A stretch of DNA of 64,000 bases from Candidatus Rifleibacteriota bacterium (lineage in GTDB: Bacteria; Muiribacteriota; Ozemobacteria; Ozemobacterales; Ozemobacteraceae): assembly GCA_015232575.1 (NCBI GenBank), contig JADFZL010000002.1, positions 520,652 to 584,651 on the forward strand, read 5' to 3'. The number at the start of each line of letters is the position of its first letter. The stretch's first letter is position 1. The notes under the pieces are model-generated. The model ran no database searches. It was not told the origin of the DNA and saw nothing but the letters and a program-made list of their open reading frames with translations. Of this stretch, positions 25,978 to 34,379 are shown in pieces. The position numbers and the translations under genes were made by a program.

Positions 25978-26919
25978 ATGATGGCAACATTTCCAGAATT
26001 AATGAATAATAATAAGAAACATTTTTTTTATCAGAATTATGGCCTGATTATCAGATCTGAAATTGAGTTTTCGAAGCTTTTGCCAGCCGCTGAAAACTCA
26101 CTGGTGGATGTGGAGATCCAGTGCGGTGAAATTCCTGAGATAACATGGAATATGCAAAGTGCAGGCATAAGATATGAGGTGGCTCACGGGCAATTGCTTA
26201 TCAAGGTTGATAATATTGCAGATTATTATCTTTCCAACGGAAAAAATATTACCATCAGGCCTTTAAAAGGTGTGAATGAAAAAGAAATATTCCTTTTTTT
26301 ATTTGGAACAGTATTTCCTGCTCTATTGCAGCAGCGCGGCAAGCTTGTCCTGCATGGTGCTGGAATTGTTATCAATGGCAAAGCTGTAGCTATTTGTGGA
26401 AAGTCAGGGGTTGGCAAGTCAGCCTTGACAATGGCATTTTTAAAAAATGGATACAGCGTGATTTCTGATGAGCATTTTGTTTGCAGTTTCCCTGAAAAAA
26501 CTCTCCCGACAGCGTTGGCAGGTTTTCCACAAATAAGCATCTGGAAAGACATTATGGAAAAATACCTCAAGTATCACTATCATTTTTTGAAGGTAAGGAA
26601 TAATATTGAAAAATATTGTCTTGACCTCGAAAATAAATATGAATCAAAGCCAGTCTATATTAGAGCTATTTTATTTCTGGAAACTCATAAAGAGAATTAT
26701 TCAGAACTCAGACTTCTCAATGGTTCTTCAAAAATTGAATTTGCCATTAAGCATACTTACGGTTTTAATTTTATCAAAGGGCTTGGATTGCAGGAAGAGA
26801 ATTTTCTGAAATGTGCCTCAATAACAAATTCTGTTCCGATGTATCAGCTTAAAAGATCGAAGAATCCTGATCAGTGCGAAGAATTGGTAAAAATCATTTG
26901 CCGGGAATTATGTTCATGA
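25978..26919 (+). CDS. HPr-kinase-like (SerK/lasso tailoring kinase-like) protein 1
   Basis: The 313-aa protein carries the Walker A loop GKSGVGKS at 141-148, followed by VISDEHFVC, where the SDE/SDD acidic motif takes the place of the HPr-kinase catalytic segment. LAGFPQISIWKD corresponds to the 'GYP-x-x-x-LW' motif of lasso-cluster HPrK homologues. The N-terminal 120 residues are specific to this branch. Such homologues phosphorylate a Ser of the precursor; PadeK of the paeninodin cluster modifies the C-terminal Ser. The peptide here also ends in Ser. It resembles the product of 27981-28901 throughout. Its stop overlaps the next ATG by ATGA. Confidence 0.8.
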   Translation: MMATFPELMNNNKKHFFYQNYGLIIRSEIEFSKLLPAAENSLVDVEIQCGEIPEITWNMQSAGIRYEVAHGQLLIKVDNIADYYLSNGKNITIRPLKGVNEKEIFLFLFGTVFPALLQQRGKLVLHGAGIVINGKAVAICGKSGVGKSALTMAFLKNGYSVISDEHFVCSFPEKTLPTALAGFPQISIWKDIMEKYLKYHYHFLKVRNNIEKYCLDLENKYESKPVYIRAILFLETHKENYSELRLLNGSSKIEFAIKHTYGFNFIKGLGLQEENFLKCASITNSVPMYQLKRSKNPDQCEELVKIICRELCS

Positions 26920-27782
26920 AAGGCATAATCTGGCTTGCTTCATATATGAAATCCGGAAATACCTGGGTAAGGGTTTTTCTTGAAAACTATCGACAAAATT
27001 TATCTGTCCCAGTGAGCATTAACTCTCTTGAAATTCCAGTTGCAAGCGATCGTGAACTTCTTGATAATTGCCTGGGGATTGAATCTTCGGATTTTTCCAA
27101 TAATGAAATTGACAGATTTAGATCTGAAATGTATTTATACTTAGCCAGGCAGCGAAAGGAAAAGTTTTTTTTAAAAGTCCACGATTGTTATTCAATTTGT
27201 GAAGGTCCTGGTGAGCAGAAGTTCATGTTTCCTGCTGAGGCCACTTATAAAGCTGTTTATATAATTCGAAATCCATTTGAAGTGGCAATATCCATGTCCA
27301 ATTATTATGACATGGATATTGATAAAACAATAGAACAAATGTCCAATCCAGATTTCACTTTGGCCGGGGATCAAAATAAGTTGCATTCGCAATTAAGGCA
27401 AAAGATTGGTACATGGAGTCAGCATGTCGAAAGCTGGATAGACTTGAACTCTTTTCCATTGCTGATGGTCAGGTATGAAGATATGAAGTTCGATGCTTTG
27501 AATATCTTTTCAGGCATTCTTGATTTCACAGGCTTTTCAATTGATAGATTGCGTCTTGAAAAATCAACTCGTTTTTCTTCTTTTGATGAATTAAAAAAAC
27601 AGGAAACAAAGGATGGATTTATTGAAAATTCTTCAGCTGTAAGCCTTTTTTTTCGCAAAGGTGCATCTGAAAACTGGCGAAGTGTTTTAAAATCAGAACA
27701 GGTAAACAAGATTGTACATAATCACTCGAGGGTGATGATAAGGGTTGGTTACCTCAGTGCCTCAGGCGAAATTTTGTGTTAA
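26916..27782 (+). CDS. Sulfotransferase family protein (second of three)
   Basis: The protein has 288 aa from the ATG at 26916, which overlaps the kinase stop as ATGA; an upstream GTG at 26874 is rejected because it lies inside the kinase gene. The PAPS loop is SYMKSGNTWVRVFL (9-22) and the 3'-phosphate motif is YIIRNPFEVAISMSNYYD, a textbook Sulfotransfer_1 pair. The C-terminal RKGASENWRSVL is the family's third motif (RKG-x-x-G/S-x-W). All nucleotide-binding motifs are intact, so it is likely active on a hydroxyl. Coupling with the kinase suggests the two decorations belong to one product. Confidence 0.85.
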   Translation: MKGIIWLASYMKSGNTWVRVFLENYRQNLSVPVSINSLEIPVASDRELLDNCLGIESSDFSNNEIDRFRSEMYLYLARQRKEKFFLKVHDCYSICEGPGEQKFMFPAEATYKAVYIIRNPFEVAISMSNYYDMDIDKTIEQMSNPDFTLAGDQNKLHSQLRQKIGTWSQHVESWIDLNSFPLLMVRYEDMKFDALNIFSGILDFTGFSIDRLRLEKSTRFSSFDELKKQETKDGFIENSSAVSLFFRKGASENWRSVLKSEQVNKIVHNHSRVMIRVGYLSASGEILC

Positions 27783-27980
27783 GTTGAATTATGAGCTGCT
27801 ATATTATTCCAGAAACTATCAAGGATCACTGAGATTTGAGTCACTTGTTGAAAACAGCTATTAGAAGGCAATACTTTGATAGATCAGCAAAGCTTGCTTA
27901 TGATTCAGACAGAACAAGTGTTAATTATGGAACGATGAATATGTACAACAGACAAGAGGAGGAATGTCATTATCAAACCA

Positions 27981-28901
27981 GTGATATCAAAGAATTATTT
28001 CTATCAGTTCTTTGGCTTGTCTTTCGAGTCAGAAATAGAACTTCCCGAGCTTACGCCTGTTTTAAAGCGGGAATGTGAAGCTGATGTTAAAATTCTTTTC
28101 GGAATAACAGATGATGAATTGGTTTCTCCGTTGATTAAAGCTCAGGAATTGCAAATAACACCAGGTAATGTTCTCATCTGTTTCGAAAAGCTTGTCAGAT
28201 TTCAAATTATTGATGGGAATAAAATTTTAATTCAGAGATATGTTGAGGTGACTGATTGGCAAATACGTTTTTTATTGCTGGGTTCGCCATTTGGAATATT
28301 GTTTTTGCAAAGGGGGAAGCTTCCATTGCATTCCAGTTCCTTAGCTGTTGAAGGCGCGAGTATTCTGTTTGCGGGAAGATCTGGAACGGGAAAATCCTCA
28401 ACTGTAAATGCATTTCAGAAAAGAGGCTATGAAATTTTTACTGACGAACTTACTCTTATTGAGTTGGGAACAGACAAGACACCAATAGCTTTTTCCGGTT
28501 ATCCCACCATGAAACTCTGGGAAGAAACACTGTTTTATCATGGAATGAATCCGGCTGGTTTTCATCGTCAGCACCCTGATAAGAATAAATATATTGTTCC
28601 AATCCCCCATGGTCTTTCCGGAAAGGCTTTTCCAGTCAAAAAAATTTACATTCTGGAGTTTTCCGAAGAATCGCCTTTTCAAATCGTACAAGTCAAAGCT
28701 GTAGAGAAATTCAGAATAATCAGAAAACACACATTCCGAAAGGGTTTTATCAGACCGCTGGGTGTTCAGCATTTATTCTATGAAATAGCCTCAAGACTTG
28801 CTGAAACAATTCCCATTACAAGAATATTGAGAACAAAAAACATTGAACAGATGAATCATCAGATTGATTTAATTGAAGAAGATTTGAAAAAACAGGTCTA
28901 G
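27981..28901 (+). CDS. HPr-kinase-like protein 2
   Basis: The protein has 306 aa from GTG at 27981. Walker A is GRSGTGKS at 132-139; IFTDELTLIE carries the acidic motif, and FSGYPTMKLWEE is the 'GYP-x-x-x-LW' motif, closer to the canonical form than in copy 1. The N-terminus NYFYQFFGLSFESEIELPEL parallels copy 1, so the pair arose by duplication. The strong AGGAGG at 27957-27962 is 18 nt from the GTG but 6 nt from an in-frame ATT at 27969, which would add four residues; the true start is uncertain. It is convergent with the third sulfotransferase, with one base between the stops. Confidence 0.8.
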   Translation: MISKNYFYQFFGLSFESEIELPELTPVLKRECEADVKILFGITDDELVSPLIKAQELQITPGNVLICFEKLVRFQIIDGNKILIQRYVEVTDWQIRFLLLGSPFGILFLQRGKLPLHSSSLAVEGASILFAGRSGTGKSSTVNAFQKRGYEIFTDELTLIELGTDKTPIAFSGYPTMKLWEETLFYHGMNPAGFHRQHPDKNKYIVPIPHGLSGKAFPVKKIYILEFSEESPFQIVQVKAVEKFRIIRKHTFRKGFIRPLGVQHLFYEIASRLAETIPITRILRTKNIEQMNHQIDLIEEDLKKQV

Positions 28902-28902
28902 T

Positions 28903-29556
28903 CTACTCAAAATCATAATTAAAAAGTTTAATATCTTCCTTGTAGAATTTTGCAACCAGATCTTTTGTTTCGCCGTCATAAAACAATGTGTAATGCAGAT
29001 GATCGGTTTTTCTGAGCCATGGCAGTGAAGTGTCCTTATTTGTATCGTTAGGACGAACCTTATTCAGAATATACTGGAAGTCATTTTCCAGGTTTTCATA
29101 TCTGCCGATAAAATTCAGAGGCTTGTCTTTTAGTCCTTTATGTGTCCAGAAATATTGCGGGAAAAAGTGTGGAATTGTTTCCCCCAATTGAAACAGCCCA
29201 TTTTTTATAAAATCTTTAAATAATAGATTGAAGGGCTTTAGCAATAGTGCAAATTGAAGGTCCTGCAAGGTACCTCCTCCACCGTTTGAAAGGTACATAA
29301 ACGCCGAAAGAACTCGTTCAAAGGGATTTCTGACGAACGCGAACTGAAGGAAGCTCTCGTGTTGAATTGATTTATCATGTTCTTTGAGAGCTTTTCTCAA
29401 ATGAAAAGCTGAAAAATGAGTATAAAGAAAGAGTATTTCTTTCGGGTCTGGCTGCCAGCGTTTTTTTAAATCATAACCGGATAGTCGCATTTTGATACTG
29501 GTTCCGCCGGTTTTTGGAACATGCACAAAAATAAATCGCTCTTTAAGGCTTATCAT
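28903..29556 (-). CDS. Sulfotransferase family 2-like protein (third of three)
   Basis: The 217-aa protein has its PAPS loop at FVHVPKTGGTSIKMRL (10-25), the form typical of the carbohydrate-type Sulfotransfer_2 family. The 3'-phosphate motif is FAFVRNPFERVLSAFMYL. Family 2 enzymes usually sulfate sugars, so this one may act on a glycan or a glycosylated product rather than on the peptide itself. It lies at the end of the minus-strand set that includes the cyclase-like gene and the chorismatase-like gene. The ribosome site is weak. Confidence 0.8.
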   Translation of the reverse strand: MISLKERFIFVHVPKTGGTSIKMRLSGYDLKKRWQPDPKEILFLYTHFSAFHLRKALKEHDKSIQHESFLQFAFVRNPFERVLSAFMYLSNGGGGTLQDLQFALLLKPFNLLFKDFIKNGLFQLGETIPHFFPQYFWTHKGLKDKPLNFIGRYENLENDFQYILNKVRPNDTNKDTSLPWLRKTDHLHYTLFYDGETKDLVAKFYKEDIKLFNYDFE

Positions 29557-29645
29557 TTTATTTTATCTCAACTTTGCATGCAAAAAAGTAAACTCCAAAA
29601 GTTGACTTTTTATCCGGCGAATGTGTATTTTAATGAAAATGGAAA

Positions 29646-31589
29646 TCAATACTTTTCAGGAAAGTGATATTTCAGGAAGATGTTTCCCGCGATTCCACGT
29701 AAAAAATAAGAGGCAAGGCGGAATGAATTCCCTGAGGTCTGAGAGTATTTATAACTTTCCCATATTTCCCTCATGGTTGAAACTTCAATATATTGCTTCA
29801 CCAGCTTTGAATTTTCCATTTCTTTTAGCTCCTTTTCGACTTCATCAGCATCATTGAGCATGCGTAATCCAAAGTCTGCCGATTGCTTTCCACGTATTTG
29901 ATTTAGTCTGACTTCGTCGGGGATAATACCATTCATTGCCCGTCTGATTACAGCTCTGGTATTTCCATTGTGGTTGTACTCATTATTGGGAATTCTCAGG
30001 CAGAATTCCAAAAGCCGAAGATCAACAGTGGGATCTCTGACTTCGATTCCAAAAAAAGAACCACTAGCGTGCCAGAAAGGACCAGTAATGCTGGAGTTCA
30101 ACTCAATAATTCTCTGACGTTCTTTATCGGGAGAAAGCCGTTGCAGCTTGAAGCAATTCTTCCATCTTGCCTGCGCAAGATCACATATTCCTGTTTTATT
30201 GGCAAGATATGGTGAAATCACCGAATATTTAGAGAACCTTGGTATAAAATAATCTGAGTTTTTTTTTAATTTGTTAAGGAAAGGAGATAGAATTGGTCTT
30301 ATCAGATTGGATTTTATCGCTTCAAAAAGTGTTTTACCCTGAGCGGCCTTCCAGTCTATCAAGGCACGCTTTCCTTCTTGCCACATTCCCTTGGAAAATA
30401 GCAATAGAATCCGGTTGGTCCCTCCATCCCATGATACAACAGAGTTTCCCATCTGTCCCGTTAGAAGAGCTTTGCAGCCATGATTCCTGGCATCCATCAA
30501 AAGAGCATTTATCCAATAAAGATTGGATAATGCATGGGGAATTGTCCGGAGAATTTGAATTGACCGACGAATCTCAGCAATTGGCGAAAATAATCTGGCG
30601 CAAACTGGGTAATGTATAATGTTTGGATATTTTTCTGCGACAAGATGTGCAAGGTGGAATTCATCAGCAATTCCCTCTGAAAAAAGAAGGTCTGGAGATC
30701 TTATTGGGATTGAAGTAAATGCAGCTAGATTTTCATGATTCAAATCCAATTGTTCTGCCGCCAGCGCCGTAACAGAAGACGAGTCCAGCCCTGCACTTAA
30801 TGTTGTTGCAACAGATTCGATGCTTCTGAGTCGAACTGAAACTGCTCGGCGAAAAAGTTCAAGGAAGACTTCAAGATAATCGTGAGTTGAATAAAAGCTG
30901 TCTTCAATAATATCTTCAGGATTCCAGAACCTCATGATGTTCAGGTTCTGCGAATTTACAGTTAGACAATGTCCGGGAAGAAGGCTGAAGACGTTTCTCC
31001 ATAGTGTTTTTTTTAAATCACCTCTGGTATGTGTTACAAGAAAGTAACCAAATTGTAATTCATCCAGTTCGTTATTAACATCCGGGTGAGCAAGAACCGC
31101 TTCCATGTTTGAAGCAAAAACAAGTAAGGCATGGGAGAAAAAGTAGTATAAACCAGTGTTGCCCAGGTGATCACGAGCGACAAACAGCTCTTTTTTTCTC
31201 TCGTTCCAAATGGAAAAAGACCAGTCTCCGAAAAGTCTTTGAGGAGATTCCTTTTCCCAGAACTGCCAGGCTTTGAAAATGAGTTCAGGATCTGAAACGG
31301 AGTGTTTTTCTGTATCTGCAATCCCGAATGTGTCGCAAAGTTCATCTCTATTATCCAGCCTGGCTGTTGCAGTAAAGAGTGAATAGCCATTTTCGTCGAA
31401 TAGAGGCTGCTTTTCAAATTTTGATTCCGGAGTAACGCAAATCTGATGAAAACCCATTCCCGAACTTTCAAAAATTTTGATATTACTTGAATCAGAAGGA
31501 AACTTTCTTAATGCGTTCTGCATTTTTGAAAGTTTTTCAATGCCTGCTTTTTCACCATTCAAGTTAACAAATCCAAATATTTCACTCAT
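29646..31589 (-). CDS. Asparagine-synthetase-like lasso cyclase candidate
   Basis: The 647-aa protein has two domains. The N-terminal class II glutaminase-like domain (1-200) starts MSEIFGF, so the catalytic Cys2 of AsnB (MCGI) is absent and glutamine cannot be used. That loss, and the motifs TARLDNRDEL, LFGDWSFSIWNE and VARDHLGNTGLYYF, are shared with lasso cyclases. The synthetase domain has the pyrophosphate loop LSAGLDSSS with D269. Lasso cyclases adenylate an Asp/Glu side chain of the core and close the ring with the N-terminal amine. It faces the precursor operon from the opposite strand. Asparagine formation with free ammonia is the alternative. Confidence 0.8.
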   Translation of the reverse strand: MSEIFGFVNLNGEKAGIEKLSKMQNALRKFPSDSSNIKIFESSGMGFHQICVTPESKFEKQPLFDENGYSLFTATARLDNRDELCDTFGIADTEKHSVSDPELIFKAWQFWEKESPQRLFGDWSFSIWNERKKELFVARDHLGNTGLYYFFSHALLVFASNMEAVLAHPDVNNELDELQFGYFLVTHTRGDLKKTLWRNVFSLLPGHCLTVNSQNLNIMRFWNPEDIIEDSFYSTHDYLEVFLELFRRAVSVRLRSIESVATTLSAGLDSSSVTALAAEQLDLNHENLAAFTSIPIRSPDLLFSEGIADEFHLAHLVAEKYPNIIHYPVCARLFSPIAEIRRSIQILRTIPHALSNLYWINALLMDARNHGCKALLTGQMGNSVVSWDGGTNRILLLFSKGMWQEGKRALIDWKAAQGKTLFEAIKSNLIRPILSPFLNKLKKNSDYFIPRFSKYSVISPYLANKTGICDLAQARWKNCFKLQRLSPDKERQRIIELNSSITGPFWHASGSFFGIEVRDPTVDLRLLEFCLRIPNNEYNHNGNTRAVIRRAMNGIIPDEVRLNQIRGKQSADFGLRMLNDADEVEKELKEMENSKLVKQYIEVSTMREIWESYKYSQTSGNSFRLASYFLRGIAGNIFLKYHFPEKY

Positions 31590-31632
31590 AAGTTTTCACT
31601 TGATATCTAAAAAGCATTGATTAATAACAGTT

Positions 31633-32640
31633 CTATATGATTCCTTCAATTTCGATCAATAAATCACTTCGACATAAATCGGCTTTAACGTAGGCAATCT
31701 GAGCATCTTTTGAAAATGTTTTATGAAGCGAATTCTGGACAATGTTATAGTCACAGTCATCTTTCAGATAGACGACCAATCTCTGAATATCAGCAAGCGA
31801 AAGTGCTATTTGAATGCCGTGCTTCTGGAGATTATCCCTGGAAATTAGTGCTCTGATGTTTTCCAGTGTTTCTGCGCACTGCTTTTCGATATTTCCCGGA
31901 TGCATGCTTTCTGTTCCTGCAATGCTGGCAGTTCCTGAAATATAAAGATTGAAGCCTGAAAAATGGCTCAGATAAATTCCTCTTGAAAATGAGGGTGCTC
32001 TGACTCCATATTTTGAAGGGTAATTAAAAGCTGGTGTTTGTCGGGGATTTTCTATGGCGACCATGCTCTTTCGGGCAAAAGCAAGAAAAAAAATGGATAT
32101 TTCATCTGAAACGTTTCCAACCGCTGTACTTGCAGGATATATGATTTTATTTGTTTTGTTGAACTCATGGACAAACGCTTCAGATCGCCCAAAGCTGAAA
32201 GCTTTATATCGTACGTTTCCAGAAATATCAGAATCTGTGATTTTCGGTAGATAATTCCAAGTTCGGTAGAGATCAGGGAAATTCAATTTTTCAGTTAATT
32301 TGAAAGCTTCTGAATACATTTTTTCTGCAATTATACTTATGGAATTATCCGGACATTCTTTTATTGAAGAGCAACCAAAAAGATTATTCGTATCATGAGC
32401 AAGAGAATAATACTCACTTTCAAGATAATTAACCTTTTCATGAGAAAAAAAGATTTTATAATAATTACTGGCACCCATTACAGGACATTTGATAAAAACA
32501 TTTGGAATATGGCTAAGTTTTTTCGGAATGTTATTTTTCAACCCATATTGTACTATTCCGAAAATCGTGTCTGAGCATTCACGTGAACAAATTGTGTTTT
32601 CATCATGCAATACCACTTCCACTGTTTTTTCACAATTCAC
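31633..32640 (-). CDS. Chorismatase-like protein (FkbO/Hyg5/XanB2 family)
   Basis: The 335-aa protein matches the chorismatase family in length and motifs: FLAFARKSMVAIENPRQTPA, YPSKYGVRAPSFSRG, ISGTASIAGTESMHPG, and a C-terminal YjgF-like half (SLADIQRLVVYLKDD, YVKADLCRSDLLIEIEG). Family members hydrolyse chorismate to pyruvate plus a dihydroxycyclohexadiene carboxylate or 3-/4-hydroxybenzoate. Subtype cannot be read by eye. It sits 43 nt upstream of the cyclase-like gene on the same strand, so an aromatic acid building block may feed this locus or a pigment/quinone pathway encoded elsewhere. Confidence 0.75.
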   Translation of the reverse strand: MNCEKTVEVVLHDENTICSRECSDTIFGIVQYGLKNNIPKKLSHIPNVFIKCPVMGASNYYKIFFSHEKVNYLESEYYSLAHDTNNLFGCSSIKECPDNSISIIAEKMYSEAFKLTEKLNFPDLYRTWNYLPKITDSDISGNVRYKAFSFGRSEAFVHEFNKTNKIIYPASTAVGNVSDEISIFFLAFARKSMVAIENPRQTPAFNYPSKYGVRAPSFSRGIYLSHFSGFNLYISGTASIAGTESMHPGNIEKQCAETLENIRALISRDNLQKHGIQIALSLADIQRLVVYLKDDCDYNIVQNSLHKTFSKDAQIAYVKADLCRSDLLIEIEGII

Positions 32641-32728
32641 CTTTGATAACCTCTTCCAATAAAGTAAATATCTTTGGCTGTTTTCAGCAATCTGATTTGA
32701 TTACGGGCTATGAACTGGATTAGTTTAT

Positions 32729-34282
32729 TCAAATCCAGACAATTAAGATTTCGTCTTCTTCGTAATGTACAAATTCTTTTGTTCTTCTTTTGTCCATTAT
32801 CAGCATGAAACTTTTATTAACGGATTCGGCAAGCATATATTCTTTCAATCTCTGTTTACCCTGATTATGATATTCTTCGCCGCGCCAGATTTTCAGTTCC
32901 ACTACAAATTTCTCGTCTCTGAAAACAACTACTATGTCCAGTCTTTTTTCGGCACTGGTTTCAACTTCCTTGAAACTGAAGCCGATTCCGTTGATTATTG
33001 GCTTTAAAAAGACCAGAAACAACAGCCTTAAATCTTTTTCGAGGAATTCATCTGATTTCAAAGCGTCACTCTGACTGTATTTTTCTTTAATTACCTCTTG
33101 AAATTTCAACATTACCTTTGTCATGTCAAGCTTTCCGGAAGGTTTCAGATACAAAGAAGTATTGGAGTTGGCAGTCAATTCGGTTCCCTGATTTTTTTCA
33201 GAAATTCCGGCAGTAATATGGTTTGAAATATATTCTTCAAATATTTTGTTGTGAATTGAGATTTTTCCATTGTTATTTTGTATGTAACCGTAGATATAGG
33301 CAAGGTTAGTTAAGGGTGAGGAAATTACAAAGGTGAAGCTGATTCCAGAGAAAATTATTCTTTCAATAAAACCGAAAAGTTCTTTATTATTTTCTAGATT
33401 TTTTATCAGGTCGTCGAATAGCGTATTAGACTCGTTTAGAAGCTGTTTAACGGCCTCATCTATATCAGTGGGAGTCCAGTTTTTAATATTGCGTTCGGGA
33501 AGAATCGTCTCATCGACGATTTTACAGAGCTTGCTTACCAGGAAAGGGTAGCCGTTTGTCCAGAAAAAGATTCTCTGGCTTACAGCAGGGATATCCATTT
33601 CATTTTTTGTTTCAATCGAGTATTGTGAAAGCATTGTAGCTATTTCGGCAGGTTTAAAACTCATGTCAACATTAAAATCAGCTGCTATATTCCATGGACT
33701 GTTATATTTTCTTTCTTCATCGGGTCTAAGCTTCAATTTCAATGATTTGACATCATGTACACCAGCTAATACTACCGAATGGAATGTGATGTCTTTATCC
33801 ATTTGAGCTTTTAAATATTTGTCCCGAAGCATTCCCAGAAAATTAAGAAAAAGCTGGTTATTGCTTGATTTGTCGACTTCATCAATCAACAAAACCACTT
33901 TAGAATCTATTTCTGTCAAAGCTTCACTGATAGCTTTTGAAAGATATGGAAAATCGTTGACCTGCATCATGGAATTATTTTGTTTTATCGAAAAAATTTT
34001 TGAAATGTATTGAAGAAAGGTCGGGCAGAAGGTTTTCGGCGATTCAAAAAAATCATCGCCCATTCCTTCAAAACTGATATTTATAATCAGGTAATCTTTG
34101 TTCTCTTCTAAAGCTTTTTCAATACGGAACAAAGTGGTCGTTTTTCCATATTGTCTTGGACGGTTAATGACGAAATACTCGCCATCTTCGATAAGCTTGA
34201 GAATCTGTTTCAGCTTGGCAGATGTATCTACCATGTAATGGCGTTTGGGATTGCATGTCCCTGTAATATTGAATTTTTTCAT
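32729..34282 (-). CDS. AAA-like ATPase with C-terminal PD-(D/E)XK domain
   Basis: The 517-aa protein begins with the AAA_35/AAA-ATPase-like signature NPKRHYMVDTSAKL, then Walker A RQYGKTT (43-49) and Walker B VVLLIDEVDKSS. A winged-helix region follows (about 280-350). The last 110 residues contain RLDIVVVFRDEKFVVELKIW, a D...E-x-K nuclease core related to DUF1703/PDDEXK_9. Such ATPase-nuclease fusions are common, often repeated and of unknown role, possibly mobile or defensive. It is separated from the chorismatase-like gene by 88 nt, so membership in the peptide locus is doubtful. Confidence 0.75.
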   Translation of the reverse strand: MKKFNITGTCNPKRHYMVDTSAKLKQILKLIEDGEYFVINRPRQYGKTTTLFRIEKALEENKDYLIINISFEGMGDDFFESPKTFCPTFLQYISKIFSIKQNNSMMQVNDFPYLSKAISEALTEIDSKVVLLIDEVDKSSNNQLFLNFLGMLRDKYLKAQMDKDITFHSVVLAGVHDVKSLKLKLRPDEERKYNSPWNIAADFNVDMSFKPAEIATMLSQYSIETKNEMDIPAVSQRIFFWTNGYPFLVSKLCKIVDETILPERNIKNWTPTDIDEAVKQLLNESNTLFDDLIKNLENNKELFGFIERIIFSGISFTFVISSPLTNLAYIYGYIQNNNGKISIHNKIFEEYISNHITAGISEKNQGTELTANSNTSLYLKPSGKLDMTKVMLKFQEVIKEKYSQSDALKSDEFLEKDLRLLFLVFLKPIINGIGFSFKEVETSAEKRLDIVVVFRDEKFVVELKIWRGEEYHNQGKQRLKEYMLAESVNKSFMLIMDKRRTKEFVHYEEDEILIVWI

Positions 34283-34379
34283 TCCTGCTCTCCCTGTGAG
34301 ATACTTCCAAAATCCTACATTAACTAATACTTTGCCGTCAAGTCAGTTAACAACAAATCATCAGGCCCAATTGAGCACA

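Noticed and set aside
27836..28078. An 80-codon frame between the second sulfotransferase and the second kinase, considered as another precursor peptide
   Set aside because: It overlaps the kinase gene in another frame, has no ribosome site, and lacks the Y-x-x-P-x-L leader motif.
30293..30619. 108-codon plus-strand frame
   Set aside because: Lies wholly inside the AsnB-like gene on the other strand; its composition is the complement of that gene.
32729..34282. AAA ATPase/nuclease as part of the peptide locus
   Set aside because: The family is scattered through many genomes in unrelated contexts, and nothing in it relates to peptide maturation.
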